Shown in pieces: positions 17,179 to 26,606 of a stretch of 64,000 bases of DNA. The notes under the pieces were generated by a model. That model was given only the letters and a program-made list of their open reading frames with translations. It was not told where the DNA came from and did no database searches. The DNA is from Terracoccus luteus (GTDB lineage: Bacteria; Actinomycetota; Actinomycetes; Actinomycetales; Dermatophilaceae), in the NCBI RefSeq assembly GCF_003635045.1, contig NZ_RBXT01000001.1, positions 1,116,001-1,180,000 of the forward strand, read 5' to 3'. Made by a program: the position numbers and the translations under genes. Each line of letters starts with the position of its first letter. The first letter of the stretch is position 1.

Positions 17179-17219
17179 TGTTGCCTGTGTGGCGGGTGGG
17201 TTCGGCGGGGCGTTTCCCG

Positions 17220-17225
17220 TACGGT
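17220..17225 (+). promoter_or_regulatory. -10 hexamer of leaderless ftsK promoter
   Basis: TACGGT lies seven bases before the ftsK ATG at 17233. Confidence 0.55.
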
Positions 17226-17232
17226 TCCGACC

Positions 17233-20200
17233 ATGGCGACACGTCCGTCCGGCTCCACGCGCTCCACCCCGCGCGCCGCTCCGCGCTCCTCGGGGGGCAG
17301 CTCCACGTCCGCGCCCCGGTCGACCGGCCGCAGCGGCTCGCGACCCGCCGCCCGCTCGGGACGTCCGGCCGCTCGCAAGCCCCCGGCCAAAGCCACCCGC
17401 AAGACCCGCGACGGCGGCCTGCCGCTGCCGCTGCGGGCCGTGCGCAACACGTGGATGGGCGTCTCCCACCTCGCCGGTGGCGCGGTGCGCCGGGTCGGCA
17501 CGACGGCCGCCGACCTCGAGCCGGAGCACCGCCGCGACGGGCTCGGCTTCGCCCTCATCGCGCTGTCGATCGTCGTCGCCGCCCGTGAGTGGTGGGGGGT
17601 GCCCGGGGTCTTCGGCGACGTCGTCCACGCCGTCTTCGCCGGCACCTTCGGGCGGGTCGCCTACGCTGTCCCCCTCGTGCTGCTCGTACTCGGGCTGCGC
17701 CTGCTGCGTGTGCCGCACGACGACGCCGCGACGAGCCGCATCAGCCTCGGCCTGCTCGCCCTCACGTTCTCGGCGTGCGGCCTGGCCCACCTCGCCGACG
17801 GCATCCCCAACCCGCCCGACGGTGCCGACGGCATGCGCGCCGCCGGCGGCATCATCGGCTTCCTCGCCTCGAGCCCGGTGGCCGCCGCCGTCTCCAGCTA
17901 CGGCGCGGTGGCCCTGCTCGTGCTGCTCGGCCTCTTCGGGCTGCTCGTCGTCACGGCCACCCCGGTCAACCTCATCCCGTACCGCTTCGCGCAGCTGCGC
18001 GACCTCGTCGTGCGCCGTGACCTCCATGACGACCACGAGGGCCACGACGACGACGAGGATGCCGGTCGCTCCCGTCCCGCCCGCCCCCGCGGGCGCAAAG
18101 CGGTCGAGCTCGACGAGCGTGACGGCGACGAGGCCTTCCGCAAGGCGGCCGAGGTCGTGCACGACGGTGCCGCCTCCGCCGACGGGCCCGCACGCCCCGC
18201 GGGTCAGCCCTGCGGCAGGGCGAACGGCCCGCGCCCCGGCCAGAAGCGACCCACCGCCCCGGGGGTCCTCGCCCCCGGCGCCGGCGAGGGCTCCGCAGGC
18301 GGGACGGGCGCGGCGGGCGCGGCGGGTGCGAAGGCCGGCCGACCGGCATCCGTCGACCCCGCCTCGATCGGCCCCAAGGCCGAGCTCGTCCCCCCGCCCA
18401 CGACGCAGCTGCCGGCGCGGGTCGAGCAGCTCAGCCTGGGCGGCGACATCACCTACCGGCTGCCCGACCAGGCGATGCTCACCCCCGGCGCGCCGCACAA
18501 GACGCGAAGCGAGACCAACGACCGCGTCGTCGAGTCGCTCACCCACGTCTTCGAGCAGTTCGACATCGACGCCGCCGTCACCGGCTTCACGCGAGGGCCG
18601 ACGGTCACCCGCTACGAGGTCGAGCTCGGCGCCGGCACCAAGGTGGAGCGGGTGACGGCGCTGTCGAAGAACATCGCCTACGCGGTGGCGTCGGCCGACG
18701 TGCGCATCCTCAGCCCGATCCCCGGAAAGTCGGCCATCGGCATCGAGATCCCGAACCTCGACCGCGAGAACGTCGCCCTCGGTGACGTGCTGCGCAGCCA
18801 CACGGCGCGCAGCAACGAGCACCCGATGGTCATGGGCGTCGGCAAGGACGTCGAGGGCGCGTACGTCATCGCCAACCTCGCGAAGATGCCGCACCTGCTC
18901 GTCGCCGGCGCCACCGGCTCGGGCAAGAGCAGCTTCGTCAACTCGATGATCACCTCGATCCTCATGCGGGCCACGCCCGAGGAGGTCCGGATGATCCTCG
19001 TCGACCCCAAGCGCGTCGAGCTGACCGCGTACGAGGGCATCCCGCACCTCATCACGCCGATCATCACCAGCCCCAAGAAGGCCGCCGAGGCGCTCGCGTG
19101 GGTCGTCAAGGAGATGGACCAGCGCTACGACGACCTCGCCGCGTTCGGGTTCAAGCACATCGACGACTTCAACAAGGCGGTCCGGGCCGGCAAGGTCAAG
19201 CCGCTGCCCGGGTCCGAGCGGCAGCTGACGACCTACCCGTACCTGCTCGTCGTCGTCGACGAGCTCGCCGACCTCATGATGGTCGCCCCGCGCGACGTCG
19301 AGGAGTCGGTCGTGCGCATCACGCAGCTCGCCCGCGCCGCCGGCATCCACCTCGTGCTCGCCACGCAGCGCCCGTCGGTCGACGTCGTCACCGGCCTCAT
19401 CAAGGCCAACGTGCCCAGCCGCATGGCCTTCGCGACGAGCTCGCTCGCCGACTCGCGCGTCGTGCTCGACCAGCCGGGTGCCGAGAAGCTCATCGGTCAG
19501 GGCGACGCCCTCTTCCTGCCCATGGGGGCGAGCAAGACGATGCGCGTGCAGGGGGCGTGGGTCAACGAGTCCGAGATCCACGAGGTCGTCAAGTTCGTGA
19601 CGACGCAGCTCAAGCCGAACTACGTCGAGGACGTCACCGTCGCGGCGCCGAAGAAGCAGATCGACGACGACATCGGCGACGACCTCGACGTGCTGCTGCA
19701 GGCCACCGAGCTCGTCGTCACGACGCAGTTCGGCTCGACGTCGATGCTGCAGCGCAAGCTGCGCGTCGGCTTCGCCAAGGCCGGCCGGCTCATGGACCTG
19801 CTCGAGTCGCGCGGCATCGTCGGTCCGAGCGAGGGCAGCAAGGCCCGCGACGTGCTCGTGCGCCCCGACGACCTCCCGCAGACCCTGGCCCTGCTGCGCG
19901 GCGACGAGGTGGTGGTCGCGCCCGACGTCGAGGTGCTCGACGAGGGCCCGTACGCGGCCGACACCGCGGTGGCGCGCGAGGTGCCGGGTGAGGACTCTGT
20001 CGACGCGTCGGACGACGCCCTGGGCGACGTCGACCTCCTCGGCGACCTCGGGGACCTCGACGACGACGGGTCGGACGACGAGGATGCCGGTCGGCCGGCC
20101 ACCCGCACCGCGTCCGTCGTCGCCGAGCGCGGTGAGCGACGCGAGCGGGCGGCGGCGGGCTGGACCCCCGGGGACATGACCCCGACGGTCACCGAGGACG

Positions 20201-20271
20201 ACGACGAGGAGTCCGAGGACGCCTGGGGTCTGACCGACCGCGGCGACCGCGGCTACCGCGAGCGCTTCTGA
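17233..20271 (+). CDS. ftsK: DNA translocase FtsK/SpoIIIE
   Basis: Septal DNA pump that moves chromosome ends during division. The 1012 residues comprise a basic Ser/Arg/Pro-rich N-terminus (1-75), a membrane part with about four segments (e.g. LGFALIALSIVVAA, AVPLVLLVLGLRLL, ALLVLLGLFGLLVV), a low-complexity linker and the motor. Walker A is GATGSGKS (559-566) and Walker B is LLVVVDELADLM (~671-682). The winged-helix gamma domain (about 830-890, MLQRKLRVGFAKAGRLMD) reads polar DNA motifs. A highly acidic tail ends the protein. The ATG at 17233 agrees with a TACGGT hexamer seven bases upstream; the frame is open further back but would read the 11-bp repeats. A long inverted repeat separates it from convergent kdpE. 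Confidence 0.95.
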   Translation: MATRPSGSTRSTPRAAPRSSGGSSTSAPRSTGRSGSRPAARSGRPAARKPPAKATRKTRDGGLPLPLRAVRNTWMGVSHLAGGAVRRVGTTAADLEPEHRRDGLGFALIALSIVVAAREWWGVPGVFGDVVHAVFAGTFGRVAYAVPLVLLVLGLRLLRVPHDDAATSRISLGLLALTFSACGLAHLADGIPNPPDGADGMRAAGGIIGFLASSPVAAAVSSYGAVALLVLLGLFGLLVVTATPVNLIPYRFAQLRDLVVRRDLHDDHEGHDDDEDAGRSRPARPRGRKAVELDERDGDEAFRKAAEVVHDGAASADGPARPAGQPCGRANGPRPGQKRPTAPGVLAPGAGEGSAGGTGAAGAAGAKAGRPASVDPASIGPKAELVPPPTTQLPARVEQLSLGGDITYRLPDQAMLTPGAPHKTRSETNDRVVESLTHVFEQFDIDAAVTGFTRGPTVTRYEVELGAGTKVERVTALSKNIAYAVASADVRILSPIPGKSAIGIEIPNLDRENVALGDVLRSHTARSNEHPMVMGVGKDVEGAYVIANLAKMPHLLVAGATGSGKSSFVNSMITSILMRATPEEVRMILVDPKRVELTAYEGIPHLITPIITSPKKAAEALAWVVKEMDQRYDDLAAFGFKHIDDFNKAVRAGKVKPLPGSERQLTTYPYLLVVVDELADLMMVAPRDVEESVVRITQLARAAGIHLVLATQRPSVDVVTGLIKANVPSRMAFATSSLADSRVVLDQPGAEKLIGQGDALFLPMGASKTMRVQGAWVNESEIHEVVKFVTTQLKPNYVEDVTVAAPKKQIDDDIGDDLDVLLQATELVVTTQFGSTSMLQRKLRVGFAKAGRLMDLLESRGIVGPSEGSKARDVLVRPDDLPQTLALLRGDEVVVAPDVEVLDEGPYAADTAVAREVPGEDSVDASDDALGDVDLLGDLGDLDDDGSDDEDAGRPATRTASVVAERGERRERAAAGWTPGDMTPTVTEDDDEESEDAWGLTDRGDRGYRERF

Positions 20272-20290
20272 CCCACCCCCCGCCCGCCCG

Positions 20291-20357
20291 CTCCACCGTC
20301 GAGAGGCCAGTTCGTGACGCCCGTGTGGTGTCGGGAACTGGCCGCTCGACGGTGGAG
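20291..20357. terminator. Exceptionally long inverted repeat between convergent ftsK and kdpE
   Basis: CTCCACCGTCGAG (20291-20303) pairs with CTCGACGGTGGAG (20345-20357). After one mismatch GGCCAGTTC (20305-20313) pairs with GAACTGGCC (20335-20343). The stem is thus 22 pairs with a single mismatch around a 21-base loop. It sits between the two stops with no T-tract, consistent with a bidirectional terminator. Confidence 0.75.
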
Positions 20358-20378
20358 GTCGGGGTGTCCCAGGGTCCG

Positions 20379-21056
20379 TCAGGGGACGAAGCGGTAGCCG
20401 AGACCGGGTTCCGTGAGCAGGTGCTGCGGGTGCGCGGGGTCCGGCTCGAGCTTGCGGCGCAGCTGGTTGGCGTACACCCGCAGGTAGTTCGACTCCCGGC
20501 CGTACGACGGTCCCCACACCGAGCGCAGCAGGTCCTGCTGCGAGACGAGGTGCCCGGGCTCGCGGCACAGCGTCTCGAGCACGCGCCACTCCGTCGGGGT
20601 GAACCGGACGTCGGCGCCGTCCACCCGGGCGCGCCGCTCGGAGAAGTCGAGCCGGAAGTGGTCGTTCTCGAGCACCCCGAGGCTGCGCCCGAGGTCGCCG
20701 CCCCGGCGTACGGCGGCGCGCACCCGGGCCAGCAGCTCCTCGACGCCGAAGGGCTTGGTGACGAAGTCGTCCGCGCCGAGGTCGAGCGCCTCGACCTTGT
20801 CCTCGCTCTCGTGCCGGGCCGACAGCACGATGACGGGCACCGCCGAGGTCTGGCGCAGCCGGCTCAGCACCTCGGTGCCGTCGAGGTCGGGCAGCCCGAG
20901 GTCGAGGATGACGACGTCCGGCTCGTCCTCGGCCGCCACCTGCAGCGCGGTGCGTCCGTCGGCCGCGGTCAGCACCTCGTGGGAGTGGGCGCGCAGGGCG
21001 ATCGAGAGGGTGCGCTGCAGCCGCGGGTCGTCGTCGACGACGAGCACCCGGCTCAC
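20379..21056 (-). CDS. kdpE: KdpE, OmpR/PhoB-type response regulator of the kdp operon
   Basis: A 225-residue two-component regulator. The receiver domain has the acidic pocket VVDDDP (8-11), phospho-acceptor D52 in ILDLGLPD and the conserved Lys in FVTKPFG. The C-terminal winged helix (~125-223) has FTPTEWRVLETLCREPG and ESNYLRVYANQLRRKLEPDP typical of KdpE. Its GTG start overlaps the kdpD stop by four bases, so sensor and regulator are translated together. It should activate kdpFABC when potassium is limiting or osmotic stress is high. The operator could not be identified by eye. Confidence 0.95.
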   Translation of the reverse strand: MSRVLVVDDDPRLQRTLSIALRAHSHEVLTAADGRTALQVAAEDEPDVVILDLGLPDLDGTEVLSRLRQTSAVPVIVLSARHESEDKVEALDLGADDFVTKPFGVEELLARVRAAVRRGGDLGRSLGVLENDHFRLDFSERRARVDGADVRFTPTEWRVLETLCREPGHLVSQQDLLRSVWGPSYGRESNYLRVYANQLRRKLEPDPAHPQHLLTEPGLGYRFVP

Positions 21057-23752
21057 GAGCGGACCTGCGACGGCTCGGGGCGGGCGGTCCCGGCCGACGC
21101 GGCGAGCGAGTCGCCACCACCCGCCCCCCCGCCCGGTCCGTCGGGGCCGTCGGGGCCGTCGAGGCCGTCGAGACCGTCGAGGGAGGATGCGGCGACGGCG
21201 TCGTGCGCGCCCGGCTCGTCACCGGCATCCGGCTCGTGGGCGACGGGGAGCTCGACCAGCATGGTGAGCCCGCCGCCGAGGGTGTCGTCGGCCACGAGGG
21301 TGCCGTCCATGACCGTCATCAGACCACGCGCGACCGCCAGACCCAGGCCGAGGCCGTCGCCCTGCGGCGTGTCGCCGACGCGCTGGAAGGCCGAGAAGAT
21401 GCGCTCCTTGTCGGCGTCGGCCACCCCGGGGCCGCGGTCGCTGATGCGCAGCTGCACCGTGTCGGCGTCGGTGTCGACGAGCCGGGTCGCGGTGATGCGC
21501 ACGTCGGCGTCGCCCCGGTGGCGCAGGGCGTTCTCGACGAGGTTGGCCACGACGCGGTCGAGCAGCCCGAGGTCGGCGACGACGGGCGGCAGGTCGCCGT
21601 CGAGGCGCACGTCGACGTGGCGCGGGTCGGTCGTCGTGCGCACCGTCGCGTGCACGGCGTCGAGCAGGTCGACGGGGTGGCTGTGGGGGCGGACGGCACC
21701 GGTCTGCAGCCGCGAGAGGTCGAGCAGGTTGCCGATGAGGGCGTCGAGCCGGTCGGTCGACTCCTCGACCGACTCGAGCAGCTCGACCCGGTCCTCCTCC
21801 GGCAGCGGGACGCTCGTCTGGCGCAGCATCGACACCCCGGCCTTGATGCTCGACAGCGGCGTGCGCAGGTCGTGCGACACCGCGGCGAGCAGGGTGGTGC
21901 GGGCGGCGTTGTCGCGGGCCAGCCCGGCGGCCTCGCGGGCCGCCTTCGACAGCGACTCGCGCGCGAGCAGGATCGAGGCGTGGGTGGCGAAGGCGCTGAC
22001 GAGCCGCTGGTTCTCGGCGGCCACCGGAGGTCCGGCGAGCAGCAGGTGCGCGCCCTCGTCGAGCGGTGCGTCGACCGAGAACTCGCCGACGGCCGACCGG
22101 GCCACGACGTCGCCGGGGGTCGTGCCGGGCAGGGTGCTCGCGACGACGGTGAGGGTGCGACCCGGCGCCGGCACGGCGAGCACGGCGCCGCGCATCCCGA
22201 GCGCCGCGGTGGCCGTCTCGAGCAGCACCGGCAGCGGCTTCGGCTGCGCGAGCAGGTCGCGGCTCAGGGCGGCCAGGGCCGACGACTCGCGCTGGGCGGC
22301 GAGAGACTGCTCGGTGCGTCGCGCCGCGACGTTGACGACGGACGAGACGCCCATCGCGACGAGGACGAACACCCCCAGGGCGAGGGCGTTCGGGGGGTCG
22401 CTGATGGTGAGGGTGCCACGCGGCTCGGTGAAGAACCAGTTGACGACGAGCGAGCCGACGAGCGCCGCGAAGAGGGCGGGGAACATGCCGCCGACGAGGG
22501 CGCTGCACACCGTGAGGGCGAGGTAGAGCAGCAGGTCGAGCGAGAGCTCGTGCCGCTCGCGGCTGGCCACGAGCACCAGGGTGAGCAGCGCCAGCCCCAC
22601 CGTCGACAGCAGCCAGCCGAGCAGCAGCCGCCGCCCGCTGAGCGCGCCCGCCCGACGCCGCCTCGTGCCGACGCGCGAGCCCTCGTGCGACACGAGGTGG
22701 ACGTCGATGTCGCCCGACCGGTCGGCCACCTCGGAGGCGATGCTCGGGCGCAGCAGGGCCTGCCACCGGGCGCGCCGGCTCACGCCGACGACGATCTGGG
22801 TGGCCTGCACGCCGCGGGCGTGGTCGAGCACGGCCGTCGCGACGTCGGCCCCCGTCACCTCGTGGAACTCGCCGCCGAGGTCGCGGGTCAGCCGCTTCAG
22901 GCGCTCGATGGCGACGGGGTCACCGCCGGTCAGCCCCTCGGCCGAGCGGACGTGGCAGGCGATGAGGTCACCGCCGGCGGACCGGGTGGCGATGCGCGAC
23001 CCGCGCCGCAGCAGGGTCTCGCTCTCGGGCCCTCCGGTGAGCGCGACGACGACGCGTTCGCGGGTCGGCCACTGCGCGTCGATGCCCTGGTCGGCCCGGT
23101 AGCGGGCGAGGGCCTCGTCGACCTTGTCGGCCAGCCACAGCAGCGCGATCTCGCGCAGCGCGGCGAGGTTGCCGACCCGGAAGTAGTTGGCGAGGGCCGC
23201 GTCGACCTTCTCGCGGCCGTAGATGTTGCCGTGGGCCATGCGCCGCCGCAGCGCCTCGGGTGTCATGTCGACGAGCTCGACCTGGTCGGCGCCGCGCACG
23301 ACGGCGTCGGGCAGGGTCTCGCGCTGGCGCACCCCCGTGATGGCGAGGGCGACGTCGTTGAGCGACTCGAGGTGCTGGATGTTGATCGTCGAGAGCACGT
23401 CGATGCCCGCGTCGAGCAGCTCCTCGACGTCCTGCCAGCGCTTGGCGTGCCGTGAGCCCGGCGCGTTGGTGTGGGCCAGCTCGTCGACGACCGCGATCTC
23501 GGGTCGGCGCGCGAGCAGGGCGTCGACGTCGAGCTCCTCGAGCGTGCCGCCGCGGTGGGCGACGACGCGCCGCGGCACGACCTCGAGCCCCTCGACGAGC
23601 GCCGCCGTGTAGGGCCGGTCGTGGGTCTCGACCCAGCCGACGACGAGGTCGGTGCCGCGCTCGAGCCGACGGTGCGCCTCGTCGAGCATCGCCACCGTCT
23701 TGCCGACGCCCGGCGCCGCCCCGAGGTAGATGCGCAGCTGCCCACGTGCCAT
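21053..23752 (-). CDS. kdpD: KdpD, potassium/osmosensing histidine kinase
   Basis: An 899-residue membrane sensor kinase, close to the usual ~895. The N-terminal KdpD domain carries a Walker A site (GAAPGVGKT, 11-19). A Usp-like domain, four membrane segments (~400-500, including LLLGWLLSTVGLALLTLVLV), a GAF-like region, HisKA with the phosphorylated His in AVSHDLRTP (~626) and HATPase motifs (VANLVENALRH, DRGPGV, GLGLGLAVARG) follow. The tail is a low-complexity Leu-Asp-Gly repeat from simple DNA repeats near 21140-21185. The ATG at 23752 follows GGGAGGA at good spacing. An earlier in-frame ATG at 23770 lacks this spacing. Confidence 0.95.
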   Translation of the reverse strand: MARGQLRIYLGAAPGVGKTVAMLDEAHRRLERGTDLVVGWVETHDRPYTAALVEGLEVVPRRVVAHRGGTLEELDVDALLARRPEIAVVDELAHTNAPGSRHAKRWQDVEELLDAGIDVLSTINIQHLESLNDVALAITGVRQRETLPDAVVRGADQVELVDMTPEALRRRMAHGNIYGREKVDAALANYFRVGNLAALREIALLWLADKVDEALARYRADQGIDAQWPTRERVVVALTGGPESETLLRRGSRIATRSAGGDLIACHVRSAEGLTGGDPVAIERLKRLTRDLGGEFHEVTGADVATAVLDHARGVQATQIVVGVSRRARWQALLRPSIASEVADRSGDIDVHLVSHEGSRVGTRRRRAGALSGRRLLLGWLLSTVGLALLTLVLVASRERHELSLDLLLYLALTVCSALVGGMFPALFAALVGSLVVNWFFTEPRGTLTISDPPNALALGVFVLVAMGVSSVVNVAARRTEQSLAAQRESSALAALSRDLLAQPKPLPVLLETATAALGMRGAVLAVPAPGRTLTVVASTLPGTTPGDVVARSAVGEFSVDAPLDEGAHLLLAGPPVAAENQRLVSAFATHASILLARESLSKAAREAAGLARDNAARTTLLAAVSHDLRTPLSSIKAGVSMLRQTSVPLPEEDRVELLESVEESTDRLDALIGNLLDLSRLQTGAVRPHSHPVDLLDAVHATVRTTTDPRHVDVRLDGDLPPVVADLGLLDRVVANLVENALRHRGDADVRITATRLVDTDADTVQLRISDRGPGVADADKERIFSAFQRVGDTPQGDGLGLGLAVARGLMTVMDGTLVADDTLGGGLTMLVELPVAHEPDAGDEPGAHDAVAASSLDGLDGLDGPDGPDGPGGGAGGGDSLAASAGTARPEPSQVRS

Positions 23753-23799
23753 GACCCGATCCTCCCGCATCCCCACCCCTCCTCGCGGCCGTCCCGCGG

Positions 23800-24372
23800 T
23801 CAGGCGCCCTTCGTGGGCGCGAGCGCCTGCAGCGCGAGGTTGAGGCGCAGCACGTTCACCCGCGGCTCGCCGAGGAAGCCGAGCTGACGCCCCTCGGTGT
23901 TCGCGGTGACGAGCTGCTGCACCTCGGATGCCGGGAGGCCCCGTGCCGCGGCCACGCGGGCCACCTGCGCGGCCGCGTTCTCGGGCGAGACGTGCGGGTC
24001 GAGGCCGCTGGCCGACGCGGTGAGCGCGTCGGGGGCCGCCGTGCCGACGGTGAGGCCCGCAGCCCGGGCCCGCTCGGCGACGGCGGCGTCGAGGTCGGCG
24101 CCCGGGCCGAGGTTGGTGCCGCCGCTGACGTCGCCGCTGGAGTCGCTGGCCGACGGACGCGAGGCGAACCACGCGTCGCCCGTGAACTGCTGGCCGAGCA
24201 GGGCGGAGCCGACGGTGCGCCCGTCGGCCTGGACGAGGGAGCCGGCGGCCTGGTCGCGGGCGGCCACCTGGCCGACCCCCCAGACGACGGCGGGGTAGAG
24301 GACGCCGAGCAGGACGGTCATGACGATCATGAGCCGGAGCCCGGCCAGCGTCTGCCTGGTGAAGCTGTTCAT
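23800..24372 (-). CDS. kdpC: KdpC, potassium-transporting ATPase subunit C
   Basis: A 190-residue subunit with one N-terminal membrane helix (LMIVMTVLLGVLYPAVVWG). The conserved periplasm-facing part has GSALLGQQFTGDAWFASRPSA, SGGTNLGPGADLD, LTASASGLDPHVSPENA and QLGFLGEPRVNVLRLNLAL. KdpC stabilises the KdpFABC complex and affects ATP use. GAAGG precedes the ATG. The gap to kdpB is 47 bases, also the gap to kdpD, so all six genes probably form one message. Confidence 0.95.
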   Translation of the reverse strand: MNSFTRQTLAGLRLMIVMTVLLGVLYPAVVWGVGQVAARDQAAGSLVQADGRTVGSALLGQQFTGDAWFASRPSASDSSGDVSGGTNLGPGADLDAAVAERARAAGLTVGTAAPDALTASASGLDPHVSPENAAAQVARVAAARGLPASEVQQLVTANTEGRQLGFLGEPRVNVLRLNLALQALAPTKGA

Positions 24373-24419
24373 GGGTTGCCTTCGTTCGGGTGTGGCGGGA
24401 GGTGCGGTGCGGCGTCGGG

Positions 24420-26606
24420 TCAGAGCGGCAGGTGGCTCACGAGCAGGTCGATGAGCTTGATGCCGATGAAAGGGGCGATGACGCCGCCGACGCCGTAGAG
24501 GAGGATGTTGCGGCGCAGCAGGGCCGTGCTGCTGCTGGGCCGGTAGCGGACGCCCCTCAGCGACAACGGGATCAGCGCGATGATGACGAGCGCGTTGAAG
24601 ATGACGGCCGAGAGCATCGCCGACTGCGGCGTGGCCAGCTGCATGACGTTGAGGGTGTCGAGGCCGGGGAACAGCGTCACGAACATCGCCGGGATGATGG
24701 CGAAGTACTTGGCGATGTCGTTGGCGATGGAGAAGGTCGTCAGCGCGCCGCGGGTGATGAGCAGCTGCTTGCCGATGGCGACGATGTCGATGAGCTTGGT
24801 CGGGTCGGAGTCGAGGTCGACCATGTTGGCCGCCTCCTTCGCGGCCGACGTGCCCGTGTTCATCGCGACGCCGACGTCCGACTGGGCCAGAGCCGGCGCG
24901 TCGTTGGTGCCGTCGCCGGTCATGGCGACGAGCCGGCCGCCCTCCTGCTCGCGCTTGATGAGGGCCATCTTGTCCTCGGGAGTGGCCTCGGCGAGGAAGT
25001 CGTCGACACCGGCCTCGGCGGCGATGGACCTGGCCGTGAGCGGGTTGTCGCCGGTGATCATGACGGTGCGGATGCCCATGGCGCGCAGCTGGTCGAAGCG
25101 CTCCTTCATGCCGGGCTTGACGACGTCCTTGAGGTGCACGACACCGAGCGCCCGGGCGCCGGCGCCGGCCGTCTGCGACGCGACGACGAGCGGCGTGCCG
25201 CCACCGGTGGCGATGCGGTCGACGTCGGCGAGCACCTCGCGGGGCACCTGCCCCCCCTGGGCGCGCACCCAGGCCACGACGGCATCCGCCGCGCCCTTGC
25301 GCACGACCGTGCCGTCGGCGAGGTCGAGGCCCGACATGCGCGTCTGCGCGGTGAACTCCACTGCGGTGCAGCCGGTCTCGGTCGACCGGTCGAGGCCCGA
25401 CCGCGTCTCCTCGTCGAGCGACTGGCCGGCCAGCTCGACGATCGATCGACCCTCGGGGGTCTCGTCGGCAAGGCTCGCGAGGTAGGCGTGCCGCACGAGG
25501 TCGCCCTCGTCGACGCCGGGGGCGGGGACGAGCTCGGTCGCCCGACGGTTGCCGAAGGTGATGGTGCCCGTCTTGTCGAGCAGCAGGGTCGACACGTCGC
25601 CCGCGGCCTCCACGGCGCGGCCCGACATGGCGAGGACGTTGTGCTGCACGAGGCGGTCCATGCCGGCGATGCCGATGGCGGACAGCAGGGCGCCGATCGT
25701 CGTCGGGATGAGGCAGACGAGCAGGGCGACGAGCACGACGGTCGGCTGGGCGGCGCCCGAGTAGATCGACAGCGGCTGGATGGCCATGACCGCCAGCAGG
25801 AAGATGATCGTCAGGGTCGTGAGCAGGATCGTCAGCGCGATCTCGTTCGGCGTCTTCTGCCGGGCGGCGCCCTCGACGAGGGCGATCATGCGGTCGATGA
25901 AGGTCTCGCCGGGCCGGGTGGTGATGCGCACGACGATGCCGTCGGACAGCACCGTGGTGCCGCCGGTGACGGCACAGCGGTCGCCACCCGACTCGCGGAT
26001 GACGGGGGCGGACTCGCCGGTGATGGCCGACTCGTCGACGGTGGCCATGCCCTCGACGACGTCGCCGTCGCCGGGGATCACCTCGCCGGGCGAGACGACG
26101 ACGAGGTCGTCGATGGTGAGGTCGGCGGCCGACACCTGCTCGGTCGTGCCGTCGGCGAGCCGGCGCCGGGCCAGCGTGTCGGTGCGGGTCGCCCGCAGCG
26201 TCGCCGCCTGGGCGCGACCGCGGCCCTCGGCGACGGCCTCGGCCATGTTCGCGAAGAGCACCGTGGCCCAGAGCCACACGGTGATGAGCCAGGCGAACCA
26301 CGACGGTGACACGACCGCCACGACGGTCGTCAGCAGTGAGCCGACCCACACGACGAAGACGACGGGGGAGTGCCACACGTGGCGCGGGTCGAGCTTGCGC
26401 ACGGCCTGGGGGAACGTGGCGACCATCTGGCGCGCCAACGACGTCGAGCTGCCGGGGCGCGTGGCGTCGGTCACCGACGGGGCGGATGCCGGGTCGCCGG
26501 CACCGTGGGCACCGTGGGCACCGTGGGCACCGGGGGCACCCGCGGTGGGGCCGTCGCCGCCCGCGGCGGCGGGACGGGTCGAGGTGGTGGACGGGGTGGG
26601 GGTCAT
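24420..26606 (-). CDS. kdpB: KdpB, potassium-transporting P-type ATPase subunit B
   Basis: The ATP-hydrolysing subunit of the KdpFABC potassium pump. It is 728 residues against about 682 in E. coli. The difference is an N-terminal low-complexity region (about 1-45) including [12 protein letters not shown], encoded by a 9-bp tandem repeat near 26500-26530. Key P-type motifs are the phosphorylated D344 in DKTGT, the actuator TGES, the nucleotide-binding KGAAD and the hinge [18 protein letters not shown]. Membrane helices with [13 protein letters not shown] complete it. The ATG overlaps the kdpA stop (ATGA) and is preceded by GGAGG. Confidence 0.96.
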   Translation of the reverse strand: MTPTPSTTSTRPAAAGGDGPTAGAPGAHGAHGAHGAGDPASAPSVTDATRPGSSTSLARQMVATFPQAVRKLDPRHVWHSPVVFVVWVGSLLTTVVAVVSPSWFAWLITVWLWATVLFANMAEAVAEGRGRAQAATLRATRTDTLARRRLADGTTEQVSAADLTIDDLVVVSPGEVIPGDGDVVEGMATVDESAITGESAPVIRESGGDRCAVTGGTTVLSDGIVVRITTRPGETFIDRMIALVEGAARQKTPNEIALTILLTTLTIIFLLAVMAIQPLSIYSGAAQPTVVLVALLVCLIPTTIGALLSAIGIAGMDRLVQHNVLAMSGRAVEAAGDVSTLLLDKTGTITFGNRRATELVPAPGVDEGDLVRHAYLASLADETPEGRSIVELAGQSLDEETRSGLDRSTETGCTAVEFTAQTRMSGLDLADGTVVRKGAADAVVAWVRAQGGQVPREVLADVDRIATGGGTPLVVASQTAGAGARALGVVHLKDVVKPGMKERFDQLRAMGIRTVMITGDNPLTARSIAAEAGVDDFLAEATPEDKMALIKREQEGGRLVAMTGDGTNDAPALAQSDVGVAMNTGTSAAKEAANMVDLDSDPTKLIDIVAIGKQLLITRGALTTFSIANDIAKYFAIIPAMFVTLFPGLDTLNVMQLATPQSAMLSAVIFNALVIIALIPLSLRGVRYRPSSSTALLRRNILLYGVGGVIAPFIGIKLIDLLVSHLPL

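Noticed and set aside
16999-21228. A 1409-codon open frame on the minus strand
   Set aside because: It runs antisense through ftsK and has the biased composition of a shadow frame in GC-rich DNA; ftsK, kdpE and the riboswitch explain the region.
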